64,000 nucleotides of DNA from Halobacillus hunanensis (GCF_900166655.1 NZ_FVZB01000007.1:434001-498000); one strand, 5' to 3'; positions 1 to 9,472 are shown, counted from the stretch's first letter. Made by a program: numbers and translations. Notes: a model not told the origin generated them from the sequence alone.

Positions 1-1
1 C

Positions 2-103
2 AGCGCTTTTGAACAAAATCGCAATGACATTATTTTTACCGATTATCAAGGCAATCGTAATCCATTTATCGATCATCCGGAATACGTCGAGCGGATATGG
101 TAG
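2..103 (+). CDS. Endonuclease I family protein, C-terminal end only
   Basis: Only the last 33 codons lie in the window; the frame is open from base 2 to the TAG at 101-103. The visible residues read FTDYQGNRNPFIDHPEYVER near the end. This matches the conserved C-terminal part of bacterial endonuclease I-type nucleases (E. coli EndA, Bacillus Bsn/YurI family), where the Q-G-N-R-N-P-F-I-D-H-P-E run is characteristic. Such enzymes are usually secreted, nonspecific nucleases. The catalytic region and any signal peptide lie outside the window, so activity cannot be judged. Confidence 0.75.
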   Translation, partial: SAFEQNRNDIIFTDYQGNRNPFIDHPEYVERIW

Positions 104-275
104 TTGGCGAGTTCATGGAAATGGGATTGTTGATGTTTCTTTGCAATTAGTTGCACCATGGCATTAGGCGAATTATTATAAGCGAATCTTATTTTATGTT
201 TTTTCCAATTATGCATAGCAATTTTTCCCCTAAGACATCTACTGTTATAAATGCACATTTAAGGGGATGGACATT

Positions 276-1817
276 GTGAACAAAAAGCTAAAAAAATTTG
301 TAGATGCCTTGCCAATACCGGAAATACTAAAACCGTTGCGCAAAGATAAGGATGAGTCATATTATAAAGTCCAAATGACAGAATTCCGGCAAAAACTCCA
401 TCGTGATTTGAGGCCAACACGTCTTTGGGGTTACAACGGACAATTTCCTGGACCTGTTATTGATGTTCAACGCGGAGAACCCACTCATGTAAAATGGGAA
501 AACAAACTGCCAGATAAACATTTTCTACCTATTGATAAGTCTTTTCATAATCTTGGGGAACTACCGGAAGTTCGCACCGTTACACATTTGCATGGAAGCG
601 AGTCAAAGCCAGAAAGTGACGGATATCCGGAAGCGTGGTACACAAGAAACTTCAGAGACACGGGTCCGCAATTTAAAAACAAAGTCTATCATTATCCGAA
701 TCATCAACGAGGTGCTACACTTTGGTACCATGACCATGCGATGGGAATAACTAGACTGAACGTCTATGCCGGTCTTGCAGGTATGTACATTATCCGAGAT
801 GAACAAGAAAAGTGGCTTAATCTTCCTTCAGAAGAATATGAGATCCCACTTATTATGATGGATCGATCATTCCACGATAACGGTGAATTGTTCTATCCGT
901 CACAGCCGGATGATCCACAAGAAAACTGGCCAGATCCATCCATCAGACCTTTTTTCATCGGAGAAACAAACCTAGTTAACGGAAAAATATGGCCTTATGT
1001 AGAAGTTGAACCGAGGAAATACCGATTCCGTATCTTAAATGCCGCCAACACCCGTACTTATCAGCTCTTTTTGGATTCTGGTCAGTCATTTTATCAAATC
1101 GGTTCTGACGGCGGTCTAATGCGGAAAACAGTCAAACTGGACAATTTAGCGGTTGAACCGGCCGAACGCTTCGATGTAATCATTGATTTTTCCAAGCATG
1201 AAGGAGAAACAGTTACACTGAAAAACGATCTTGGACCAGATGCTGACCCGAATGATGAAACGGATGATGTCATGCAATTCAAAGTGACTCTCCCTTTAAA
1301 ATCAGTGGATAGGAGTAGGGTTCCTCGGTATTTAACACGGATTCCTTCACTCAGCGAAAACAAGGTTCAACGTATCCGGAACCTGAAACTGGTCGGCTCA
1401 ACCGACAAACTCGGTCGTCCACTATTATTGCTTGATAACAAAAAATGGATGGATCCCGTGACAGAAACACCTGAACTAGGTTCAACAGAAATCTGGTCAT
1501 TGATTAATGTCACCAACTTTACTCATCCAATCCATATTCACCTGATTCAATTTCAAATAGTCGACCGACAATCATTTGACCTTGATCGATATAATCAGGA
1601 CGGAACCATCATCTTTACAGGATCCGCAAAACCACCTCATCCGAATGAAAAGAGCTGGAAAGACACAGTCGCAGCACCAGCAGGACAAATAACGAGGGTC
1701 ATCGCCAGATTCGGCCCATTTCCAGGTGACTATGTATGGCATTGTCATATACTAGAGCATGAAGACTATGACATGATGCGGCCTATGAAGGTGATCGAAA
1801 CAGATAAATGGGAATAG
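276..1817 (+). CDS. cotA: CotA-like multicopper oxidase (laccase/bilirubin oxidase type)
   Basis: Multicopper oxidase that couples one-electron oxidation of phenolic substrates or bilirubin to reduction of oxygen to water. From the chosen start it is 513 residues, the length of Bacillus subtilis CotA, a spore outer-coat enzyme that makes brown pigment. All four copper motifs are visible: HLHG (residues ~104-107), WYHDH (~150), HPIHIH (~415) and HCHILEHEDYDMMRPM near the end, holding the type 1 Cys, its His ligands and an axial Met. There is no signal peptide, as for CotA. An ATG at 267 abuts the AAGGGG ribosome site; the in-frame GTG at 276 has proper spacing and gives MNKKLKKFVDALPIP, resembling the CotA N-terminus. 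A coat role is inferred from homology only. Confidence 0.9.
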   Translation: MNKKLKKFVDALPIPEILKPLRKDKDESYYKVQMTEFRQKLHRDLRPTRLWGYNGQFPGPVIDVQRGEPTHVKWENKLPDKHFLPIDKSFHNLGELPEVRTVTHLHGSESKPESDGYPEAWYTRNFRDTGPQFKNKVYHYPNHQRGATLWYHDHAMGITRLNVYAGLAGMYIIRDEQEKWLNLPSEEYEIPLIMMDRSFHDNGELFYPSQPDDPQENWPDPSIRPFFIGETNLVNGKIWPYVEVEPRKYRFRILNAANTRTYQLFLDSGQSFYQIGSDGGLMRKTVKLDNLAVEPAERFDVIIDFSKHEGETVTLKNDLGPDADPNDETDDVMQFKVTLPLKSVDRSRVPRYLTRIPSLSENKVQRIRNLKLVGSTDKLGRPLLLLDNKKWMDPVTETPELGSTEIWSLINVTNFTHPIHIHLIQFQIVDRQSFDLDRYNQDGTIIFTGSAKPPHPNEKSWKDTVAAPAGQITRVIARFGPFPGDYVWHCHILEHEDYDMMRPMKVIETDKWE

Positions 1818-1872
1818 GGGAAGTGTGGACCAAATTCTGTCAGGTGAGATTTTATAATAACAGGAGTCTTGT

Positions 1873-1980
1873 TTGATTATAGAAATTAACGAAAAGCAAT
1901 ATCATGAACATGTTGAAAAACTAATAAGTGGGGGCAACTTTGGAATAAACGGATCGATACGTGAAAAAGTGTTCAATTAA
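1873..1980 (+). CDS. Possible 35-residue small protein or gene remnant
   Basis: A short frame starting with TTG lies six bases after AGGAG (1862-1866). It encodes a hydrophilic peptide beginning LIIEINEKQYHEHVEKL and stops at 1978-1980. I do not recognise the sequence. It may be a small gene or the tail of a decayed one. The ribosome site is its only support. Confidence 0.25.
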   Translation: MIIEINEKQYHEHVEKLISGGNFGINGSIREKVFN

Positions 1981-2020
1981 ATCCTAGCTTCACATGATAA
2001 TTTGTGCTCACATGAAGTGA

Positions 2021-2052
2021 GCAGCCTTTGAGCGTTGGTGTCAAAGGTTGCC
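2021..2052 (+). other. 11-bp stem-loop without a T-run
   Basis: GCAGCCTTTGA (2021-2031) pairs with TCAAAGGTTGC (2041-2051) with one G-U pair. It precedes the PLP-enzyme gene by about 45 bases. No T-tract follows, so it is a weak terminator candidate or a leader structure. Confidence 0.35.
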
Positions 2053-2095
2053 CCTATTGGTACAGCGTCAAGTTTTCTAAAGAGGTGAGTAGAAT

Positions 2096-3202
2096 ATGAG
2101 CGAATACAAACTAATAGATTCAGTGACGAATGAGGAATATACTCCAAGTATTAAACGCTGGAAACCTGACCACGGCATTTTTAACGTCAAGCCTTATCCG
2201 GTTGATTTTCCCATTGAAGATCTAATTAATCTACAAATGACGATGTGGAGATATAAAGAAGCATTACCTTTTCAAACGGACGAAGTTTATCGCTCAATTT
2301 CCCTCGGTGAAGGGATGACGCCATTGGTTAATCTAGATTCTGATCATCCTAATTTTTTTGTTAAGTTAGATTACTTGATGCCTACAGGGTCTTTCAAAGA
2401 TCGAGGAGCGGCTGTACTGGTTGCGAAGGCAAAGGAATGGGGAGCGAAAACCGTTATCGCGGATAGTAGCGGCAATGCGGGGACAGCCATTGCTGCTTAT
2501 TGCGCGAGAGCCAATATAGATTGTCATATTTATGTGCCTTCTTCGACTTCTCAGAAGAAATTAGCTCAAACTCAAGCACATGGTGCACAGTTGCATTTAA
2601 TCCCTGGTTCTCGTGATGATACAGCTGTAGCAGCTAAAGAAGCCGTCGAACGAGAAGGAGTATTTTACGCAAGCCATGTATATAATCCCTTTTTCCTTGA
2701 AGGAACAAAGACATTTGCCTTTGAAGTATGGGAACAACTTCATTTCACAGCACCAGATACCTTGGTCTTGCCGGTTGGGAATGGAACTCTTCTTCTAGGA
2801 GCTTATAGTGGGTTTAGTGATTTGAAAAGAAAAGGCTTGATTAAAGAGCTTCCTAAGATCATCGCAGTTCAAGCCGAGCCGTGTGCTCCAATAGAAAAAG
2901 CATTTCGAAACAACACTCGAGTAGCAAGTGTGGAGAACCAGGGTACCCAGGCGGAGGGGATTGCAATTGGTTCGCCTGTTAGAGGAGATCAGATAATAGA
3001 GGCTGTAAGGAGTACAAAGGGAACGATTATTTCAGCACCCGAGGACGACATTCATACAGCTGGCGAAGAGTTAGCGGGGAAAGGATTTTATGTTGAGCCC
3101 ACAACTGCTGCCACGTTTGCAGCTTATAAACGGTATAAAAAGAATCTCGCGCAGACGGAAACGGTTGTCATGTCGCTGTGTGGATCAGGGTTAAAGAAGT
3201 AG
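2096..3202 (+). CDS. PLP-dependent fold-type II enzyme, threonine-synthase-like
   Basis: A 368-residue pyridoxal-phosphate enzyme of the threonine synthase/tryptophan-synthase-beta superfamily. The PLP lysine sits in PTGSFKDRGA (~residue 100), and the SSGNAGTA loop (~126-133) and a C-terminal LCGSGLK phosphate-binding segment are present. It stands alone after a good ribosome site (GAGGTGAGT), away from other threonine-biosynthesis genes (hom, thrB). It may therefore be a paralogue acting on another hydroxyamino or diamino acid. Substrate not resolvable from sequence. Confidence 0.75.
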   Translation: MSEYKLIDSVTNEEYTPSIKRWKPDHGIFNVKPYPVDFPIEDLINLQMTMWRYKEALPFQTDEVYRSISLGEGMTPLVNLDSDHPNFFVKLDYLMPTGSFKDRGAAVLVAKAKEWGAKTVIADSSGNAGTAIAAYCARANIDCHIYVPSSTSQKKLAQTQAHGAQLHLIPGSRDDTAVAAKEAVEREGVFYASHVYNPFFLEGTKTFAFEVWEQLHFTAPDTLVLPVGNGTLLLGAYSGFSDLKRKGLIKELPKIIAVQAEPCAPIEKAFRNNTRVASVENQGTQAEGIAIGSPVRGDQIIEAVRSTKGTIISAPEDDIHTAGEELAGKGFYVEPTTAATFAAYKRYKKNLAQTETVVMSLCGSGLKK

Positions 3203-3274
3203 TTTAATAAGGTTTGGCAGGTCAAGCCTAGAATGCAAAGCAAATGAATTGATTTTTACAAAGGAGGCGATGAA

Positions 3275-3544
3275 ATGAAGTTTTTAATGGACCTGATGAG
3301 CGTTATTACTTTTTCACCGCCTATTACTGATGTTACGGAAGAAGATATTTGTGAAAATATTAGGCATCTCAAGAAAAATGAGTGGTTTCAAAGGGATCTT
3401 AGTCATGCGGATTTTAGAAAATTAATTGTTTCTAATAAAGACGTTCGTTTTGCGATCGGAAAGCTTAATACAAAAAGATTAAAAAGAAATCCTTACAAAT
3501 ATAAATACCAGCGAAAGATACAAAAAGTCATGTGCAAAGCATAG
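3275..3544 (+). CDS. Hypothetical basic protein, 89 residues
   Basis: Preceded by a strong AAAGGAGGCGATGAA ribosome site. The protein has a hydrophobic start, an acidic central part and a very basic C-terminus (KRLKRNPYKYKYQRKIQK). No family recognised. It is followed one base later by a small membrane-protein gene, so the two are probably co-transcribed. Confidence 0.6.
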   Translation: MKFLMDLMSVITFSPPITDVTEEDICENIRHLKKNEWFQRDLSHADFRKLIVSNKDVRFAIGKLNTKRLKRNPYKYKYQRKIQKVMCKA

Positions 3545-3557
3545 TATGGAGGGTCAA

Positions 3558-3731
3558 ATGATTGCAAAAAGAAATCCTTTCAGAATGATGAGTATTTCAA
3601 TAAGTGTGCTATCGCTACTCTTGCAAAATTTCAGTCTGTTTGATCTAGTCCACATAAAGGATGGGCCGTTATTTGTGATTATTTGGGTGCTTCCTTTAGT
3701 AGCTCTTACTTTTGCTATTGTTTCATTTTGA
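3558..3731 (+). CDS. Small two-helix membrane protein
   Basis: A 57-residue protein with a basic start (MIAKRNPFR) and two hydrophobic segments (about residues 10-27 and 35-55), ending at the membrane. An in-frame ATG at 3546 overlaps the GGAGGG site at 3548-3553, so the ATG at 3558 is preferred. Function unknown; close to the preceding 89-residue gene and likely in the same transcript. Confidence 0.55.
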   Translation: MIAKRNPFRMMSISISVLSLLLQNFSLFDLVHIKDGPLFVIIWVLPLVALTFAIVSF

Positions 3732-3919
3732 TCTTGCTTGCGTTTATATCATTAGTTTACAGGATGGTTTTTGTAATAATTGCCTGGATTTTTATGGGGT
3801 GATCCTAGAGGTTCAATGACTTTCTTAATTGAAGAGTTGATTAACTACCCGCTTTGTTTGATAGACTGAGAAAAACTATGAATAATATATAATTATGAAT
3901 GGAAGAAGGAAGGTGGACC

Positions 3920-4408
3920 ATGGTAAAAAACGGACTTGTTTACATATTGTTACTAAGTATTGTTATTTTACAAGGGTGCAATAGTTCAAATGAGGAGAAT
4001 TCAGAAGGTAAGACGTTTTCGACTTTTGAAGAAGCAGTAGATTATTATGAGGAAAAAGCAGGGGAAAACCTCGTATTAGTGGAAACTATTAAAGGAGACT
4101 TTTTGTTGTTAACTGAAGCACATGGAGATTATTTTTCTGTAGGTGAAATCCAAGAAACAGACGAACACTACGTAGCAAGAAAACTAACAGCTTCTTTTGA
4201 CATCAGTACAGTTCGCGGTAATACAGAGGCTAAAGCTATTATTGAGCTGAATATGCCTAACTCGAACACTAACTATTTTGTTGCGCTAGGAACAGATCAT
4301 ATTGAAACGTTTTTGCCATTTTCAGAAGAGCGTACATTTGAAGTGTTTGCAGAGAAGGATATTGAACACGCCTCTAGTGTGGTTAAGTCTTATAAGAAGC
4401 TTAAGTAA
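3920..4408 (+). CDS. Small lipoprotein of unknown function
   Basis: A 162-residue protein with a lipoprotein signal: positive start, hydrophobic stretch LVYILLLSIVILQGC and lipobox LQGC, so Cys20 should be lipid-anchored outside the membrane. The mature part is acidic, without a recognised domain. The ATG at 3920 is chosen over one at 3899 because AGGAAGGTGG sits just upstream of it and the shorter form begins MVKNG like a normal signal peptide. Confidence 0.65.
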   Translation: MVKNGLVYILLLSIVILQGCNSSNEENSEGKTFSTFEEAVDYYEEKAGENLVLVETIKGDFLLLTEAHGDYFSVGEIQETDEHYVARKLTASFDISTVRGNTEAKAIIELNMPNSNTNYFVALGTDHIETFLPFSEERTFEVFAEKDIEHASSVVKSYKKLK

Positions 4409-4447
4409 CATGCAGTTAGAAGCGAATTTAGATTACGGGGTGTTGAT

Positions 4448-5004
4448 TTGAAAGCATTTGATTTAATCGCAGAAACAGAAAGATTGATTGTAAGACCATT
4501 GAGGGGAGACGACTATTTGAATTGGCTCAGCGAGTTTAAAAATAGATTCCCATCCAAGCATAGATATGATAAAGGTCAGATTGATATGAGTGAATGTACA
4601 GCGGAATGGTTTAATCAACTGGTGGAAAAACATCAAAATTTAGCTTTAGAGATACCGCGCACGTATTTGGGATTTTTCGTAAAGTAGATAGCGTTCACTT
4701 AGGGATGGTAGATTTCTCCACATTAGAAAGGATGGACTTCCAATGGGCAAGAATAGGGTACACGATTCATAATCAACATTGGGGAAATGGCTATGGGAGA
4801 GAGGCTGTAAAACGGGCCCTTGACATAGCCTTTAAGGAACTGGATTTTCACCGTATCGAAGCACACATAAACTCGGACAATGCTGCTTCTGTAAAATTAG
4901 CTGAAAGTGTCGGGATGGAATTTGAGTGCGTCAGAAAAGGATTCATTTATGAATTTGGTCAATGGAATGACAATGCAGTGTATTACATAAATTCAAATGA
5001 ATAG
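4448..5004 (+). pseudogene. GNAT acetyltransferase broken by a frameshift
   Basis: Two frames together make one GNAT-fold acetyltransferase of the RimJ/RimL-like type. The N-terminal part (TTG start at 4448) has ETERLIVRPLRGDDY and runs out of frame near 4652, stopping at 4687. Reading shifted by one base from about 4653 gives DTAHVFGIFRKVDSVHLGMV and continues through the acetyl-CoA loop (GNGYGREAVKRAL) to SVKLAESVGM and the end at 5004. One base appears to have been lost. Either a real mutation or an assembly error; unlikely to make full-length protein as read. Confidence 0.75.
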
Positions 5005-5061
5005 TGTTCTTTAGTTGGACATTTTGCTATCTTAGCTGTTTAGCAAAAGAATATTACAACA

Positions 5062-5103
5062 AAAATCGTGAGCTATTTTTACAATCAAATAGCTCACGAT
5101 TTT
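5062..5103. terminator. Bidirectional rho-independent terminator
   Basis: A 17-bp perfect stem (5062-5078 with 5087-5103) with an 8-base loop and A/T runs on both sides. It ends the rightward acetyltransferase pseudogene and the leftward lipase gene. Confidence 0.85.
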
Positions 5104-5223
5104 GTTCGTATTATAATCATTGCAATGTATAGAAGTGAAACGGCTGAGTTATGATACTCAAAAATCTGTAAGGATGGAATGAAAGCTATGAAGCCCTGAA
5201 TCTAATAGAAAAGTAGTTATAGA

Positions 5224-7326
5224 TTAGCTCATCGTGCCACGGTTGACTTGCTGATGTAGTAGATTCATATTGCCGAGTGCACTCTCAGATACTTTTCGTA
5301 GGGCAACAATCGAATCCGCTTTGTGATCAGATAATTGATAGACAATGTCTTGAAAAAGCATTTCCATTTCGCTAAGGATTGATGTGGCTGCCGTATTATA
5401 AAGTTGAACATTGTCGTATCCACCCTCATTAAATAAAGCATCATTTACATATGGTTTAAAATTGGTCAATAAATCGGGGTAGTTCATAATAAGACTGTCC
5501 ACACCTTTACGGATGCCTTCAATGTTGGAGACCAATTCATCCAATGGCTGCAATGTGTTTGCTACGCTGCTTTTTACTTTGTCATCAAAGTCAGTAAAGA
5601 TACTAATCAGAGCACCTGAAACGTTTCCATAGAGAGCAATATTGGTTGCTCCTTTTACGAGCCCAGAAAGGGTCTCTAATGTGCCCACAATCGTGGCTAA
5701 AAGCCGCTTAATCCCAATTAGTGGCATTATAAAAACTGCATGTGTTATAGTTGCAAATTCTTCAAACGATGTATCCAGATGGATATCTTTCAAACGCATT
5801 TTCTCAAGCAGATAAGGTGACTTTTCAATGCTGTAAATATTAGTTGGTTGAATGGTAACCTTCCCATTTACGTCTCCTGTGTTACCTCCAATAGACTGCC
5901 CGAGTGCCTGATCTTGATGTTCAAAGTTTGTAGCGACATCATGAACTTGAGTTTGGTATTCCTTTAATTGATTCAGAACTTTATCTTTGTTCCCGTTAAT
6001 GATTTGAAAATGAGCTTGCAACTCATCAACAACGGCGTCGACAAATAGCTCTTTTCCGCCTTCAAACAATTGGGGGATTTTCTCTTGGAGGATATGGACG
6101 GTAGCACCGGTTAGTTCATTGACTTTATCTTTTAAGCTGTATAAGTAATTTCTGACTTCTCCAAACAAACTCTCAACACTGACATTTGTAGAGGTGATAT
6201 GTTCTATGAGTTCGGCTGGGGGAGAGTTTAAGATGCTATTTAGGAACCTGCATTGATCTTCTGCGGCATTCAGCTTACTGATGAGGGTGTCAATGTGGGA
6301 ATTAAGGATATTTCCTGTTGTCGCAATTCCTTTAAATAATGGACCACCAGCCCACTCGAAAAATTCAACAAATATTTCCTGAAGATGATTGACACGTAAC
6401 GTGAATTGATCCCCTTCATGTTTTACAATCTCGGCGGCGTTACCTAAGTAATCTTGCACTAAACTTACTTTATGAATAACGCGATCCTGTAAAGCTGTCG
6501 CCAACATATTCAAGTTTTCTGGATTGATATCGATTCGTTCAGTTTGTCCTCCACCATAAAGAGGGACCGCCGACCAAATACTCGTCACAATATGTTCATC
6601 GGCAGCCATATAAATTTTCCCGAACCCTGGCTGGCCTTTGACTCCGATGGTGTAGAATTGCCCTTCATTTCCGCTGCTGATTCCGTTGCCTTTCTTATAG
6701 CCTGTATGGTTCGTAGTGATGTGACCAACCTCGGGAACACCGTTATTAATTTTATATTGTTTGCCTGGAATACGATCGCCGAACTCAAGCGGAACTTCTA
6801 TCTTGGTTAAAACATCGTATTTGCTAAAATAGTTAGTTATGTTGTCGTATGTCTTGTTGGGGTCAGCCATTCCGGCGGGTAAGAGAGCAGGGTTAAGGTT
6901 AACGGCTTTGACGTCCGGGTTTTTGATGGCTACGGCATTCGTGTAAGCTCCTGCCAAGGAGTTTCCGCAAATGGAACTAATTCCGTATTTTTCATCCATT
7001 TTGTTAAAGTATTCTACTGCGTGTTCAAGTTGGACAGGAGGAACGTCACTGAGTAGTTTGACGTCGGTGATCACATCTTGTTTGTCTCCTGTTCCTGTGT
7101 AGACGATGGTGTACGATTTTGTATCTATGTTTTGAACGGTTATAGCGTCCATACCAGTGGGGTCCGTATAGTTTGTATGGACAACTCTGTATTCACTTCC
7201 GTTTACTACCATTATTTGTTCGTTTGCATAGTTACGATATGCGTTATATCCAGCCAACTCGACCAGATCTTTATCGTTGGCCACGGCTTGATTATTTTTA
7301 GGAGATTTTGTTAATGGGTCACTCAT
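5224..7326 (-). CDS. SA1320/TslA-like protein: putative type VII-secreted lipase toxin
   Basis: A 700-residue protein with an alpha/beta-hydrolase-like N-terminal half and a long helical C-terminal half. The nucleophile motif is GNSLAG with Ser123; Asp171 (SKYD) and His202 or His207 (HITTNHTGY) are candidate partners. Later comes a lipase-like loop DEHIVTSIW. Residues ~270-700 are predicted helical and lack a signal peptide, like an LXG-type targeting region placed at the C-terminus. This resembles Staphylococcus aureus TslA, a phospholipase exported by the type VII system and neutralised by the DUF1672 lipoprotein TilA. A DUF1672 gene lies immediately upstream and overlaps the start by 8 bases. 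No helical partner gene (TlaA-like) or secretion machinery is visible. Toxin role is inferred. Confidence 0.7.
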   Translation of the reverse strand: MSDPLTKSPKNNQAVANDKDLVELAGYNAYRNYANEQIMVVNGSEYRVVHTNYTDPTGMDAITVQNIDTKSYTIVYTGTGDKQDVITDVKLLSDVPPVQLEHAVEYFNKMDEKYGISSICGNSLAGAYTNAVAIKNPDVKAVNLNPALLPAGMADPNKTYDNITNYFSKYDVLTKIEVPLEFGDRIPGKQYKINNGVPEVGHITTNHTGYKKGNGISSGNEGQFYTIGVKGQPGFGKIYMAADEHIVTSIWSAVPLYGGGQTERIDINPENLNMLATALQDRVIHKVSLVQDYLGNAAEIVKHEGDQFTLRVNHLQEIFVEFFEWAGGPLFKGIATTGNILNSHIDTLISKLNAAEDQCRFLNSILNSPPAELIEHITSTNVSVESLFGEVRNYLYSLKDKVNELTGATVHILQEKIPQLFEGGKELFVDAVVDELQAHFQIINGNKDKVLNQLKEYQTQVHDVATNFEHQDQALGQSIGGNTGDVNGKVTIQPTNIYSIEKSPYLLEKMRLKDIHLDTSFEEFATITHAVFIMPLIGIKRLLATIVGTLETLSGLVKGATNIALYGNVSGALISIFTDFDDKVKSSVANTLQPLDELVSNIEGIRKGVDSLIMNYPDLLTNFKPYVNDALFNEGGYDNVQLYNTAATSILSEMEMLFQDIVYQLSDHKADSIVALRKVSESALGNMNLLHQQVNRGTMS

Positions 7327-8272
7327 TTAAATCCCCTTTCTCTAAATCCTTTATTATATAGTTTGGATTAGAACGTACCAAACTGTTGTCTTGTGTTCCC
7401 GTACCTGAACTTTTATGGATTCGATTATCATTTAAATACACACTGTATGAAGCAGGAGGTAGACCATTCATATTTTCTAAATCGGAAACAATTTGATTAA
7501 ATATTTCCTTATCGGGGTCAACATTCGGTTCTTCCATAAACAATTGAATAGTTATATTATATTCATCTGGGTTCACACTTTTTTCATTTAGGGCATTCAC
7601 CCATTCTTCTTTGCTTCTATCGGGGTTTTCCAAGTACATTTTATATAAAGGGTCAAACGATTCTCCAAATATAGTAATATAGTAGTAAGGCGTCATATAG
7701 CCCGCCCCACCGACGTTTTCATTTTTCTCTTCCTGAACTCCTACTACAGGATGTTTGGAGGTGAATTCTTTTAAATAATTGTCAAGTTTCTGCAAACCTT
7801 CTTCAAAAATCAAGCCGTAAAGTCCTCCCCTGATCGCCGCTTCAACTTGACCTTCCTGGGCCCAGACTTGATCAGTTAAGACTTTTCCTTTTTCTGTATC
7901 AATAGGTACTACTGCAAATGTATAAAAATGAGGTTCCCCGACAGATTCAACAAAGACAGATGCGCCATCAACTGCTCCAACAGTGTTATGAACCTTGACT
8001 TCTGTTTTATATTCCTCCATAAAAAATTCCTTTACGGCTTTATCAATCTCTTCTCGGTGATCTTCCGCAATCTCATCTGTCTTCTCACCACTCTTAAGAG
8101 TATAACCCTGCCCTGTGTAGTCCTGAACGCTTGCGTATATATTCTTATTTTGTTCCCCTTCAGTTGAATTATTGTCGCCATTTTGGTTATTACCTGATTC
8201 GCTCACACCACAACCTCCAATCAATAACGATATTCCGATAGTTAATGCCAGTATTTTCTTCTTGTGTTTCAT
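7319..8272 (-). CDS. DUF1672 lipoprotein, TilA-like putative immunity protein (copy 3)
   Basis: A 317-residue lipoprotein with signal MKHKKKILALTIGISLLIGG and Cys21 in the lipobox. The mature part has DUF1672 features: SVQDYTGQGY, the VFVESVGEPHFYTFAVVPI segment and YMTPYYYITIFG. In S. aureus DUF1672 proteins (TilA) protect against the secreted lipase TslA. Here the stop overlaps the start of the TslA-like gene by 8 bases, implying translational coupling so that protection is made before or with the enzyme. It is strongly similar along its length to the next copy (8537-9472). Its own promoter lies at 8376-8404. Confidence 0.8.
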   Translation of the reverse strand: MKHKKKILALTIGISLLIGGCGVSESGNNQNGDNNSTEGEQNKNIYASVQDYTGQGYTLKSGEKTDEIAEDHREEIDKAVKEFFMEEYKTEVKVHNTVGAVDGASVFVESVGEPHFYTFAVVPIDTEKGKVLTDQVWAQEGQVEAAIRGGLYGLIFEEGLQKLDNYLKEFTSKHPVVGVQEEKNENVGGAGYMTPYYYITIFGESFDPLYKMYLENPDRSKEEWVNALNEKSVNPDEYNITIQLFMEEPNVDPDKEIFNQIVSDLENMNGLPPASYSVYLNDNRIHKSSGTGTQDNSLVRSNPNYIIKDLEKGDLNE

Positions 8273-8375
8273 TCAGATAAGCCTCCCTGAGTATGTAGGT
8301 AGCTACAGAGTTAATATGTAAACATTCTAGTTGATTCTCAACATAACATGGGGAAATTCCATGAATATCCACTTC

Positions 8376-8404
8376 ATTATAATAAAACGATGTGTACTTG
8401 TGAA
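8376..8404 (-). promoter_or_regulatory. Sigma-A promoter of the lipoprotein-lipase unit
   Basis: On the minus strand TTCACA (8399-8404) and TATAAT (8376-8381) are separated by 17 bases. Transcription would start about 95 bases before the ATG at 8272. Promoter and leader are almost identical to those before the lipoprotein gene at 9661-10584. Confidence 0.75.
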
Positions 8405-8536
8405 CATAAGATGGGAATTTAGTAATAACTAACCCCATTAAAGTTTCAGTATAGGACCTTTGACCTCTAAGTGAACCATTTTCACATTTACCTGCTATGC
8501 ATCATCAGTTGCCGTGTAATGGAACATTTACTTAAA

Positions 8537-9472
8537 TCAATTTTCTAATCCTTTTATAATCAAATCAGCAGCTAGATCTAAAGTGTTGCCTTGTGTCCCG
8601 CTTCCAGATTCTTTGTGAACTCGGTTATCGTTTAAGTACACTCCGTAAGCGGCGGGAGGTAAGTCATTCATATTTCTCAAATCGGTCACCAATTGGTTGA
8701 AAATATCTATATTTGGATCTACATTTGGCTCACTCATATACAATTGTATTGCTACAGTATAATCATTGGGATTTATATTTTCGAGATTTAAAGCATCTTT
8801 CCATTCTTGCTTACTCCTATGAGGGTTTTCAAGATACATCTTGTAGAGGGAATCAAATGCTTCTCCAAAGATTGTAATGTAATAATAAGGAGTCATGTAG
8901 CCTCCTCCACCAACATTTTCATTATTTTCTTCGCGAACGCCTATAACAGGATGTGTAGAAGTGAATTCTTGTAAATAATTATCGAGATTTTGCATTTTAT
9001 CTTCAAAAATCATAGCGTAAAGTCCGCTCTGAATGGCACCTTCAACTTGGCCTTCCCGAGTCCATATTTGATCCGTTAATACTTCCCTGGTGTTAAGGTC
9101 AATAGGTACAATGGCAAACGTATAAAAGTGGGGCTTGCCGACGGATTCCACAAAGACAGTTGCACCATCAACAGCTCCAACAGTGTTATGAACTTTAACT
9201 TCCGTTTTATATTTTTCTAAGAAAAATTGCTTTACAGCTTTATCAATCTGCTCCCGATGGTTTTCGGCAATTTTATCAGTCTTCTCACCATTATCAAGTG
9301 TATAGCCTTGCCCTACGTAGTCTTGAACACTTGCGAACCTATCTTCACTTTGTTTCCCTTCAGCTGAGTTGCTGTCGCCATTTTGATTATTACCTGATTC
9401 GCTTACACCACAACCTCCGATCAATAACGATATTCCAATCGTTAATGCAATAACTTTTTTCTTTTGTTCCAT
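8537..9472 (-). CDS. DUF1672 lipoprotein, TilA-like putative immunity protein (copy 2)
   Basis: A 311-residue lipoprotein with the same signal peptide and linker as its neighbours (GGCGVSESGNNQNGD). It shares the DUF1672 core: SVQDYVGQGY, a VESVGKPHFYTFAIVPI segment and YMTPYYYITIFGEAF. It is much closer to the 7319-8272 copy than to the 9661-10584 copy. The start follows AAGGAGGA. Unlike the outer copies, it lacks the duplicated promoter segment and may depend on read-through from the gene upstream, 188 bases away. Role inferred from TilA homology and gene context. Confidence 0.8.
   Translation of the reverse strand: MEQKKKVIALTIGISLLIGGCGVSESGNNQNGDSNSAEGKQSEDRFASVQDYVGQGYTLDNGEKTDKIAENHREQIDKAVKQFFLEKYKTEVKVHNTVGAVDGATVFVESVGKPHFYTFAIVPIDLNTREVLTDQIWTREGQVEGAIQSGLYAMIFEDKMQNLDNYLQEFTSTHPVIGVREENNENVGGGGYMTPYYYITIFGEAFDSLYKMYLENPHRSKQEWKDALNLENINPNDYTVAIQLYMSEPNVDPNIDIFNQLVTDLRNMNDLPPAAYGVYLNDNRVHKESGSGTQGNTLDLAADLIIKGLEN

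Noticed and set aside
8190-8438. 82-residue minus-strand frame
   Set aside because: It runs across the lipoprotein promoter, leader and signal peptide in another frame.
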